From NCBI GenBank assembly GCA_031279155.1, contig JAITJB010000317.1, positions 1 to 5,682 on the forward strand: 5,682 bases of DNA. The letters are read 5' to 3'. Every line of letters begins with the position of its first letter. Position 1 is the first letter of the stretch. A model generated the notes under the pieces. The model searched no databases and was not told the DNA's origin. It worked only from the letters and a program-made list of their open reading frames with translations. Positions 1 through 5,205 of this stretch are shown here, piece after piece. This DNA comes from Deltaproteobacteria bacterium (GTDB lineage: Bacteria > Desulfobacterota > Desulfarculia > Adiutricales > Adiutricaceae). Made by a program: the position numbers and the translations under genes.

Positions 1-770
1 CGCCTCCATTGGACTCTGCTCCGCCATCTAGCGTTCCGCCATTTAGCGCCCCGCCATCTAGCGCTCCAACGCCGCCTGTGGTCCCGACGCCTAGCGCCCC
101 GCAGCCTAGCGCTTCGCTATTTAGCGCCCCGCCATCTAGCGTTCCTACGCCGCCGCCTACGGTCCCGACGCCTAGTGCTCCGCAGCCTAGCGCTTCGCTA
201 TTTAGCGCCCCACCATCTAGCGTTCCTACGCCGCCGCCTGCGGTCCCGACGCCCAGTGCTCCGCAGCCTAGCGCTTCGATATTTAACGCCCCACCATCTA
301 GCGTTCCTACGCCGCCGCCTGTGGTCCCGCAGCCTAGCGCCCCGCTACTTGCGTTTCCGCCGCCGCCTAGCCCTCCTCAAGTTGACGCCCCGCAAGCTAG
401 CGCTCCGCTATCTAACGCCACGCCGCCGCCTAGCGCTCCGCAAGCTACGACCTCATACCCAACTAACCCCCCCAGCGTGGCCCAAAGTCCTGCCCCTAAA
501 CCGATTCCAAGGGACAAAGGCAACTCCGATCTTGAGCTAATAAAAAAGCTCAGCAAAACCGATTTTATTGAGCAAAGGCTGACAGTTTTAGAGGAAACCC
601 CTATTATCCGCAACCTTAAAGATAAGCTTCCGGGAAAGTTCGTGGGGTATTTCGATATTCCGGAAAACAATATCGCTCTCGAAGACGCTGATAGCGCTTT
701 AGACCCTATGGATCAAAATCCCGATTCCCCGGACGCCGAATCGCTCTACCCCAAAGACGATGAGCAATAG
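1..770 (+). CDS. dnaX: Probable DNA polymerase III subunit tau (DnaX), C-terminal part, 5' truncated by window edge
   Basis: The reading frame is already open at the left edge (Pro-Pro codons precede the TTG at 9), so this is the 3' part of a longer gene and the TTG is not a trustworthy start. The first ~160 residues are a low-complexity linker of Pro, Ser, Ala, Thr and Val made of tandem repeats. A charged ~80-residue tail follows, with FIEQRLTVLEETPIIRN, then KDKLPGKFVGYFDI and an acidic end. The AAA+ clamp-loader core would lie outside the window. Three things support DnaX: ybaB lies next downstream on the same strand, tau proteins often have Pro-rich linkers before a small C-terminal domain, and the tail pattern (Leu-x3-Pro-hydrophobic then Gly-x-hydrophobic) resembles DnaX C-termini as I recall them. 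Tau holds the clamp loader to the polymerase at the replication fork. No catalytic motif is visible here, so another Pro-rich protein remains possible. Confidence 0.6.
   Translation, partial: PPLDSAPPSSVPPFSAPPSSAPTPPVVPTPSAPQPSASLFSAPPSSVPTPPPTVPTPSAPQPSASLFSAPPSSVPTPPPAVPTPSAPQPSASIFNAPPSSVPTPPPVVPQPSAPLLAFPPPPSPPQVDAPQASAPLSNATPPPSAPQATTSYPTNPPSVAQSPAPKPIPRDKGNSDLELIKKLSKTDFIEQRLTVLEETPIIRNLKDKLPGKFVGYFDIPENNIALEDADSALDPMDQNPDSPDAESLYPKDDEQ
43..331 (+). repeat. In-frame 81-bp tandem repeats encoding the Pro/Ser-rich linker
   Basis: Units begin at 43, 121, 202 and 283. The first is 78 bp, lacking one Pro codon; the next two are 81 bp and differ from each other at about four positions by eye; the fourth is cut short near 331. 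Each full unit encodes 27 residues of the type APPSSVPTPPPxVPTPSAPQ plus a short Ser/Leu/Phe segment. The smaller module CCTAGCGC recurs inside and beyond the units, to about 440. All length changes are multiples of three, so the frame is kept. The linker is probably disordered and its copy number may vary between strains. Confidence 0.9.
542..573 (+). promoter_or_regulatory. Candidate -1 ribosomal frameshift site (A AAA AAG plus stem-loop) in probable dnaX
   Basis: The heptamer at 542-548 sits in the reading frame as xxA AAA AAG, the same phase as the E. coli dnaX slippery site. After a -1 slip the next codons read Ala-Gln-Gln-Asn-Arg-Phe-Tyr and then TGA at 569-571, giving a product without the C-terminal tail. 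GCTCA at 548-552 is complementary to TGAGC at 569-573, and AAAA 555-558 can pair with TTTT 563-566 around a CCGA loop. The stem starts at the last base of the heptamer, closer than the usual 5-9 nt spacer. A competing hairpin (GAGCT 534-538 with AGCTC 547-551) also exists. No good SD-like stimulator sits about 10 nt upstream. Confidence 0.4.
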
Positions 771-807
771 AATATCTTAGCCTTTGCATAGTATCTAATG
801 GCAAACG

Positions 808-816
808 TGGTATAAT
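808..816 (+). promoter_or_regulatory. Extended -10 promoter upstream of ybaB
   Basis: A perfect TATAAT lies at 811-816 and is preceded by TGG at 808-810, which is the extended -10 TGn element. No good -35 box sits at 16-18 bp; TTGCAT at 784-789 is too far upstream. A start near 823 would give a leader of roughly 100 nt before ybaB. A small hairpin (CCAAGG 820-825 with CCTTTGG 829-835) would fall at the very 5' end. This suggests ybaB can be transcribed independently of the upstream gene. Confidence 0.55.
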
Positions 817-920
817 GCTCCAAGGTCGCCTTTGGCCCCTGTGGTATGTTTTGGTACTCTAACCTGACATTATAAAATTTTTAAATTAATCATATTTACA
901 TGCTCTGATGAGGTTATCAA

Positions 921-1247
921 ATGTCTAATGATGAAACTAATTCTAACATCGATATATTGAAACAAGCTAGGCTGATGCAGGAAAAGATAGCCGCAGCCCA
1001 GGAGGCTGCTCGCCAAAAGACCATGACAGCCACCTCTGGCGGCGGCATGGTGACGGCTACGATTAACGGGGCCTGCCAATTGGTCGCCCTTCAAATCGAC
1101 CCGGTAGTCGTTGACCCCAAGGAAATGGAGATGCTTACCGACTTAATCATCTCAGCTGTCAACCAAGCTATCGCCAAAGCTCAAGTTTTAGCTACCGAAG
1201 AACTAGCCAATATCAGCTGGAATATAAATCTATCTAAGCTATTTTAA
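921..1247 (+). CDS. ybaB: YbaB/EbfC family nucleoid-associated protein
   Basis: The product is 108 aa, close to the E. coli YbaB length of 109. It has the family layout: an N-terminal amphipathic helix (ILKQARLMQEKIAAAQEAAR, residues ~11-30), then a short strand pair with Gly-Gly-Gly and VTATINGACQLVALQIDP (44-61), then a helix starting at the KEMEML-type segment (67-90), and a C-terminal tail ending in Asn-Ile-Asn-Leu. YbaB proteins are dimers that bind DNA and coat the nucleoid, and the gene commonly sits between dnaX and recR. The ATG at 921 is preceded by GAGG at 910-913 with 7 nt spacing, which fixes the start. recR does not follow, which departs from the usual dnaX-ybaB-recR order. Confidence 0.92.
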   Translation: MSNDETNSNIDILKQARLMQEKIAAAQEAARQKTMTATSGGGMVTATINGACQLVALQIDPVVVDPKEMEMLTDLIISAVNQAIAKAQVLATEELANISWNINLSKLF

Positions 1248-1374
1248 TTTTGGTTTAAGCTTTCAATGCCTTTGGCCCTCGCCGCTCTAAAATTCCTAAT
1301 TGCCATCATTGACTATTTTTTTGATAACCCTAACTACCTTAAATTACCCAAGGAGAGCCCTGACTGATTTGGAT

Positions 1375-1430
1375 CCTTGATAGCCCTGGAAAGCCGTAGC
1401 CTCGTTACCCTTGGATAGCCCCAGAAAGCC
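1375..1430 (+). repeat. Imperfect direct repeat in the ybaB-PHP gene spacer
   Basis: A CCTTGATAGCCCTGGAAAGCC-like unit at 1375-1395 recurs as CCTTGGATAGCCCCAGAAAGCC-like sequence at 1409-1430, about 34-35 bp apart with a few mismatches and one inserted base. A shorter AGAGCCC element also occurs on either side, near 1354 and 1436. The second copy and the following AAAGAG lie immediately before the ATG at 1446. No reading frame or hairpin explains it; it could be a regulatory site or simple duplication. Confidence 0.5.
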
Positions 1431-1445
1431 ATTAAAGAGCCCCAC

Positions 1446-2576
1446 ATGCCAGACCCTCCCAATTACGCTCACTTAGGCGACCTTGACGACCGCCTAGGTG
1501 AGGAAGATCGCCAGGTTTTCGATCGATTGACCTCAATTAGTCTATCGGAGACCGAAAAAGAACTAGCCATCACCCCGGACTTTACCGCCCCCGGGGAAAC
1601 CACTTTGATGGCCCTCCACTTCCACCCGGAATGGGTACCCTTAGATCTCATCGAAAAACGTCTCGCTCGCGCCTTCCCCGATGCCGTTGACACCTTTGTC
1701 ATCCCCACTCAGCACAATAAAATCTTAACCCTAGGCCAGTGGGCCGGTGTTGAAGCTGACGTCTATTGTCCGGAGTACGGCGAGAAAATTCACCTACTCT
1801 TTCACTTTAAAAAATCGGCTCTCCAAAAGGCCGCGACCTTCCAGACCATGATGGAACAGACCTTCCGCTACCGGGCCTTACAGCTTTTAGAAATTTTATC
1901 TGCCTTAACTAAGCCCGATGAATCCATGGCCAAGGGCATCAAAAAAAGCGGCCTCGATAGCCAGGCCCTAAACCTAGCCGGAACCTTTGCCGCCAGGTTA
2001 TCAAATCTAATCGCCGATCCCGACCATTTTGATCCTCACCGATCGCCCATGCTCAAAAACCGACTTTTAACGGATTTTATTCTCGAGCGCGGCCTAGAAA
2101 TCCCTTCGGCCATGCTCGATAGAGCCCTTTCGGTGGTCAGCCTAGTTAAGGCCATGGTTAAAAAGCGAATCGATCCAAGCCGCTTTCACACGGCCCGCGA
2201 GGTCATCGAAGAGGCCAGATCTTTTGGGGCCGGGGTGGTTATTCCTCACCCGCCGCTTTTTTGGCCGGCCTTGTTGGACGACTTAGACGTTGACGGCTTT
2301 GAGGTCTGGAACCCCTCCACGCCCAAGCACACCCTCTTTCTCATCCAATGCTTGGGCCGCTCCCAAGCTCAAGGGCGTAAGTTATTACCTTTTATGGGCG
2401 ATGACACCCACATGTCCTCAAAAATACGGCCAGAACTCAGCGACGAAAAGAGCGGAAAATCTAGGGAAATTGGCTTCCAGCCGCCTTGGTGCCTACCTGA
2501 AGTAAAGTCGGCGCTAGCAGCCTTAGGCCATAGCCGAGAAAGGACCATGAACGAGTACCGGGTTAAAATTGCCTGA
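1446..2576 (+). CDS. PHP-domain metal-dependent phosphoesterase-like protein
   Basis: The product is 376 aa. Motifs of the PHP (polymerase and histidinol phosphatase) superfamily occur in order: HFH (58-60), FVIPTQHN (84-91, corresponding to the usual TDHN), GVEADVY (101-107) followed by HLLFHF (116-121), VIPHP (265-269), GFEVWN (284-289) and GDDTH (318-322, the GSDAH-type motif). These supply His, Glu and Asp ligands for a metal centre that hydrolyses phosphoesters. A helical insertion of about 130 residues separates the two halves of the site. The usual Asp of TDH is Gln here, so the metal site may be altered. No signal peptide is seen, so it is probably cytosolic. ATG 1446 is the first ATG after an in-frame stop at 1416 and has only a weak AAAGAG upstream. 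The substrate is unknown; TrpH-like nucleotide or RNA 5'-end cleavage is one family precedent. A histidinol-phosphatase role is not supported by the neighbours. Confidence 0.72.
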   Translation: MPDPPNYAHLGDLDDRLGEEDRQVFDRLTSISLSETEKELAITPDFTAPGETTLMALHFHPEWVPLDLIEKRLARAFPDAVDTFVIPTQHNKILTLGQWAGVEADVYCPEYGEKIHLLFHFKKSALQKAATFQTMMEQTFRYRALQLLEILSALTKPDESMAKGIKKSGLDSQALNLAGTFAARLSNLIADPDHFDPHRSPMLKNRLLTDFILERGLEIPSAMLDRALSVVSLVKAMVKKRIDPSRFHTAREVIEEARSFGAGVVIPHPPLFWPALLDDLDVDGFEVWNPSTPKHTLFLIQCLGRSQAQGRKLLPFMGDDTHMSSKIRPELSDEKSGKSREIGFQPPWCLPEVKSALAALGHSRERTMNEYRVKIA

Positions 2577-2609
2577 CAATCGCCCGGGCATTTTAATAAT
2601 ATTTTTCCA
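2563..2609 (+). terminator. Weak terminator-like hairpin overlapping the PHP gene stop codon
   Basis: TTAAAAT plus GCC (2563-2573, with a bulged T at 2570) pairs with GGCATTTTAA (2587-2596), giving ten base pairs around a 13-nt loop. The stop codon TGA lies in the loop. An AT-rich run with TTTTT follows. The stem is mostly A-U with only three G-C pairs, so termination would be weak at best. Confidence 0.35.
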
Positions 2610-2680
2610 ATACATAACTTTTTTTTAACTCCGTGCGTTTTTTTTAGTGAACGCCGTGGTTAAGTGTGATAATCTATTAA

Positions 2681-2716
2681 GAAAGCTCGGTCGTTGACTC
2701 TTTTGGCCGGGCTTTC
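2681..2716 (+). other. Perfect 12-bp hairpin, function unknown
   Basis: GAAAGCTCGGTC at 2681-2692 pairs along its full length with GGCCGGGCTTTC at 2705-2716 (ten Watson-Crick and two G-U pairs in RNA) around a 12-nt loop. No clean T-run follows; the sequence AGGTTTGTCTTGTC is only moderately T-rich, so a standard terminator is uncertain. Because the G-U pairs form only in + strand RNA (they would be A-C on the other strand), the structure is more likely to act in + strand transcripts. Confidence 0.5.
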
Positions 2717-2845
2717 AGGTTTGTCTTGTCTAGATAACTATCGATCGAACGTTGTTTATTTACCGACTGTTAGGTATGTGGAAATTATAGAAAAGCGCCT
2801 CTCCCGCCTTCTGGCCAGATTTCTGGTCTTGGCGTGGCCTAGACG

Positions 2846-2890
2846 CATAATACGGAATAATACGGATAATACGGATAACACGGATAATAA
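2846..2890 (+). repeat. Short 9-10 bp tandem repeat (AATACGGAT type)
   Basis: ACGG cores occur at 2852, 2862, 2871 and 2880, spaced 10, 9 and 9 bp, each with an AATA or AACA flank; a degenerate fifth copy (ACGA) is at 2890. About one copy per helical turn could array sites on one DNA face, but it may equally be slippage-generated sequence. Confidence 0.65.
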
Positions 2891-2932
2891 CGACACTGAA
2901 GAACTATTTTTACTTAATAATTTTACAATAAA

Positions 2933-2962
2933 CTAACAAAGAAATAAAAAATCTGTTTTAAT
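2933..2962 (+). promoter_or_regulatory. Possible promoter for the leader RNA and amphi-Trp operon
   Basis: CTAACA at 2933-2938 matches four of six -35 consensus bases, and TTTAAT at 2957-2962 is a passable -10, with 18 bp between. Initiation would fall near 2969-2970, right at the start of the folded RNA. The region is very AT-rich, so such matches arise easily; the agreement with the RNA's 5' end is the main argument. Confidence 0.3.
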
Positions 2963-2969
2963 TTTAAGA

Positions 2970-3088
2970 CCCGGGACCATGTGGGGCTACTGACCCCGCT
3001 GTTGGCGCCCGGCTCCGCCCAACCTGGTTTGAGGCGAACAACTTTTCCAACGAGACTGACTCCCCCTCCCGGAGGAGGGGGGTTTTTT
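2970..3088 (+). ncRNA. Structured leader or small RNA ending in an intrinsic terminator; candidate attenuator/riboswitch
   Basis: A three-way junction can be drawn by eye. The closing stem is 2974-2979 with 3025-3030 (GGACCA with TGGTTT, including G-U pairs). One arm is GTGGGG 2981-2986 with CCCCGC 2994-2999, loop CTACTGA. The other is GTTGGCG 3001-3007 with CGCCCAAC 3016-3023, with one bulged C and an 8-nt loop. Only single unpaired bases (2980, 3000, 3024) separate the helices. A linker of about 30 nt leads to the terminator at 3061-3088. CCGGGA at 2971-2976 is exactly complementary to TCCCGG at 3067-3072 in the terminator, so the two states could exclude each other. I looked for SRP, 6S, RNase P, tmRNA, TPP, FMN, cobalamin, guanidine, ZTP and fluoride consensus motifs and recognise none. 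A terminated small RNA is the alternative reading. Confidence 0.5.
3061..3088 (+). terminator. Strong intrinsic terminator just upstream of the amphi-Trp gene
   Basis: CCCCCTCC (3062-3069) pairs perfectly with GGAGGGGG (3074-3081) around a CGGA loop, with a possible outer U-G pair (3061 with 3082), followed directly by six T residues (3083-3088). Only 27 nt separate it from the ATG at 3116, too little for a full promoter plus leader. Transcripts of the following operon therefore probably pass through it and are controlled by read-through. Confidence 0.88.
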
Positions 3089-3115
3089 ATTCAGTTTCCC
3101 TAAGTTTGGGGCCTT

Positions 3116-3388
3116 ATGTCTAGAAGCAGTAATATACACAATTTTGTCTCCGATCCTGACGTGATTGCCTCCTTTTTGAGCTCACTGATCGATGGCTTTA
3201 AGAACCGTCATCTGGTCATCAAGTTCGATGACCACGAGGTCACTTTAAAACCCGGCGAAGTTTTAGATCTATCGTTAGAGACATCTAAGCGCAAAGGCCG
3301 GGTCAAACTCTCCATCGATATACATTGGCCAGATCAGGATCACCGCGAAATGCCTAGCCTATTGAGGCCGCACTCAGCTGATAAGTGA
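3116..3388 (+). CDS. Small amphi-Trp domain-like protein
   Basis: The product is 90 aa. Its core (about residues 11-71) has a helix (DPDVIASFLSSLIDGFK), a short strand pair around LVIKFDDHEVTLKPGE, and a final strand with alternating polar and hydrophobic residues (GRVKLSIDIHW) ending at Trp71. This order, and the terminal Trp after an alternating strand, match my recollection of the amphi-Trp domain. The molecular role of that domain is not established; it is a small cytosolic module, possibly a partner or regulator of the neighbouring enzyme. ATG 3116 is the only ATG after an in-frame stop at 3101; upstream there is only a weak GGGG at 3108-3111. It lies 6 nt before the PhoU-kinase gene, so the two are almost certainly co-transcribed and probably translationally coupled. 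Confidence 0.65.
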   Translation: MSRSSNIHNFVSDPDVIASFLSSLIDGFKNRHLVIKFDDHEVTLKPGEVLDLSLETSKRKGRVKLSIDIHWPDQDHREMPSLLRPHSADK

Positions 3389-3394
3389 GAAGCC

Positions 3395-5059
3395 ATGCGC
3401 GACGCTTTCAGCTCAGATTTTAGGCTACTTACCACCGAAGTCCTCCACGCGGCCTACGAGGCCAAGGATCTGTTAACTAAGCGCGATCCAGCCAAAAGCC
3501 GGGCCCTGTATTACCGCGTGTCCTATATTACGACTCAGGTGGCCTCTTTGCAAAAAGCCTCCATGGATCTAGCTCTCCAAAAGCCGGCTGGCCAACGCGA
3601 GTCGCTCTATCTCCAGGGCCTATCGTCGGTAGCCTCCCGCCTTGAGCGCATAAGCGATCTGATGCTTAATCTCGATCGACAAGCGGGCTACTTAAACGAT
3701 TTAAACTTTCTGGAATCCTACAACTTAGCCGAATTTTTTCAGCATATATTTCAAGGTTTGGAAAAAATCCACCCGGCCTTAGTTAACCGCGACGTCAACT
3801 TAGCCGTGAGGCTAGGTCAAGTCGAAGAAAAGCTAGACGCCTTATACGCCGCCCGTTTTTCGAGGTTAATCAAAGAATTTGGGCCAGAGGTTTCAGCCGG
3901 CGATCTAGTAACAGTACTAATGATAGTCCACTACCTAGAGCGCATCGGCGACATGCTCCTAGAGATAGGTGAAAAGATAATCTACATCATCATGGGGGAG
4001 AAGATAAAGCTAGAGCAGTACAAGGCTCTTGGCGAGGGTCTTAAGGCCGCCGGGGCGGCTTCCATGGAACCTGCTAGCTTAGATTTTCACTCCATTTGGG
4101 GCGGCCGTTCAGGCTGCCGCATCGGCGTGGTTGGTAAGCCCGATGTCAACGGCTTATCCCAGGTGGGTCAAACGGTTGTCTTCAAGCACGGGCCAGCTTC
4201 TAAACTTACGCGCGAGCGCGAAAACCTCGAGCTTTGGGATGAGATAAGACCGGGCCTAACCCCCAAGGTCAAGGCCTTTATCCCGGCCCAAGCCGGGACC
4301 GAAGCCGCCTTGATGCTGGAATTTATCCCTAGCCGAAATCTTCAAGCCATCTTCATGGAGAAGGCCTCTGACTCGGCCTTTGGCGGCTTAAGGCAGGCCT
4401 TTCAGACCATGATCGACTTGTGGGTAGAATCCCGGCGGGATATAACGGCTAAGTCAGACTTCTGTCTCCAGGCCCAAGAAAGGCTCCCTGAGGCCCGCAC
4501 TGTCTATCCTAAGCTCATAGACCACTACGGCTCAGTCGGTCAATGGCCGCTAAGGTCTGTCCCCGGGCTCTTAGAAGAAGCCAAAAAACTTGAGGCTACC
4601 TTAGCCGCCCCCTTCAAAGTTAGGATCCACGGCGATTTTAACCTCTCTAATCTCCTCTATGACCCTGAAGCCAAAAAACTAAACTTCGTCGATCTCTACC
4701 GCAGCCGCGAGGCCGATTACATCCAAGACGTCTCGGTCATGCTCCTTAGTATCATCCGCCTACCAGTGGTTAGCTACGAGGCTAGAAAAAAACTCTGCCA
4801 GGCGGCATTGGTTGGCGAGGGCATCGCCCGCCGCTTCGCTAGCTCAGTTGGCGATGAGACTTTTGAAGCCAGGCTGGCCTTTGGCTTAGCCAGATCCTTT
4901 ATTACTTCGGTGAGATTTGTTCTGGAAGAAAAACTGGCCGCTCTATTTGTAGCAAGAGCCCGTTATCTATGGGAACGCCTTTTAGACCACGGCAGACGGG
5001 GCGGTCAATGGGCTGATTTCCACTACTCTCTAGATATTTTTGACATCAACTTGGATTAG
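3395..5059 (+). CDS. PhoU-like domain fused to an APH-type phosphotransferase (kinase) domain
   Basis: The product is 554 aa with two recognisable parts. Residues ~1-210 are helical and carry two PhoU-type signatures, SRLERISDLML (81-91) and YLERIGDMLLEIGEKI (180-195), as expected for the paired three-helix bundles of PhoU, a metal-binding regulator of phosphate uptake signalling. Residues ~240-540 are an aminoglycoside-phosphotransferase/choline-kinase-type fold. VVFKHG gives candidate ATP-binding Lys264, LMLEFI (306-311) is hinge-like, HGDFNLSN (412-419) supplies the catalytic HxDxxxxN motif (His412, Asp414, Asn419), and FVDLY (431-435) gives the metal-binding Asp433. The key residues are intact, so it is likely an active small-molecule or protein kinase; a true antibiotic-resistance role is not implied. 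There is no signal peptide or membrane segment. A weak GAGAAG precedes ATG 3395. A strong terminator about 105 nt after the stop closes the operon. The substrate is unknown. Confidence 0.8.
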   Translation: MRDAFSSDFRLLTTEVLHAAYEAKDLLTKRDPAKSRALYYRVSYITTQVASLQKASMDLALQKPAGQRESLYLQGLSSVASRLERISDLMLNLDRQAGYLNDLNFLESYNLAEFFQHIFQGLEKIHPALVNRDVNLAVRLGQVEEKLDALYAARFSRLIKEFGPEVSAGDLVTVLMIVHYLERIGDMLLEIGEKIIYIIMGEKIKLEQYKALGEGLKAAGAASMEPASLDFHSIWGGRSGCRIGVVGKPDVNGLSQVGQTVVFKHGPASKLTRERENLELWDEIRPGLTPKVKAFIPAQAGTEAALMLEFIPSRNLQAIFMEKASDSAFGGLRQAFQTMIDLWVESRRDITAKSDFCLQAQERLPEARTVYPKLIDHYGSVGQWPLRSVPGLLEEAKKLEATLAAPFKVRIHGDFNLSNLLYDPEAKKLNFVDLYRSREADYIQDVSVMLLSIIRLPVVSYEARKKLCQAALVGEGIARRFASSVGDETFEARLAFGLARSFITSVRFVLEEKLAALFVARARYLWERLLDHGRRGGQWADFHYSLDIFDINLD

Positions 5060-5163
5060 TGTTTAGGCTTTTTTAGCCGCTTGATAACCCGCATCCAGGG
5101 CTGCAACAGAAATTAAGCCCACATAGTTTTGCATTAGCCATCGACTGAAAGATAAATCGTTTT

Positions 5164-5205
5164 CAACCAGGGCTTAGGTTATCTTGAGCCCTGGTTGTTT
5201 TTTTT
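5164..5205 (+). terminator. Intrinsic terminator of the amphi-Trp / PhoU-kinase operon
   Basis: CAACCAGGGCT (5164-5174) pairs without mismatch with AGCCCTGGTTG (5187-5197) around a 12-nt loop, followed by eight T residues (5198-5205). An earlier CCAGGGCT at 5095-5102 could pair with the same right arm, offering an alternative fold. The 104-nt tail between the stop codon and this hairpin carries no gene; it includes a minor GGCT/AGCC hairpin at 5066-5078. Confidence 0.9.

Larger units (their letters stand above)
2577..3115. other. 539-bp non-coding spacer rich in structure
   Basis: No convincing gene is seen here. An open frame from the TTG at 2694 to 2936 lacks a ribosome-binding site and reads as low-complexity Asn/Thr/Asp where it crosses the 9-bp repeat. 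The stretch instead contains two T8 tracts (2619-2626 and 2638-2645) about 19 bp apart, a strong hairpin at 2681-2716, the 9-bp repeat at 2846-2890, an AT-rich promoter-like segment (about 2900-2968) and the leader RNA with terminator described separately. Confidence 0.7.

Noticed and set aside
175..540. Second open + frame over the tandem repeats with an Arg/Leu-rich translation
   Set aside because: It is a frame shadow of the Pro-rich repeat; the repeat period is a multiple of three, so one repeat without stops keeps the other frame open. It has no ribosome-binding site or recognisable domain.
2619..2645. Two T8 tracts as intrinsic terminators for the PHP gene
   Set aside because: Neither tract is preceded by a GC-rich stem; they may bend DNA, being about two helical turns apart, but termination is not supported.
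2694..2936. 80-codon open frame starting with TTG in the spacer
   Set aside because: The start codon lies in the loop of the 2681-2716 hairpin, there is no SD sequence, and the Asn/Thr/Asp run is simply the 9-bp repeat translated.
2970..3088. SRP RNA, 6S RNA, tmRNA or a tRNA in the spacer
   Set aside because: SRP RNA can occur near dnaX, but its conserved GGAAG-type apical loop motif is absent; no 6S closing bubble, tmRNA tag or T-arm sequence is visible either.
3395..5059. Aminoglycoside-resistance gene
   Set aside because: Although the HGDxxxxN kinase motif is present, the PhoU fusion, the length of 554 aa and the absence of mobile-element context argue against an antibiotic-modifying enzyme.
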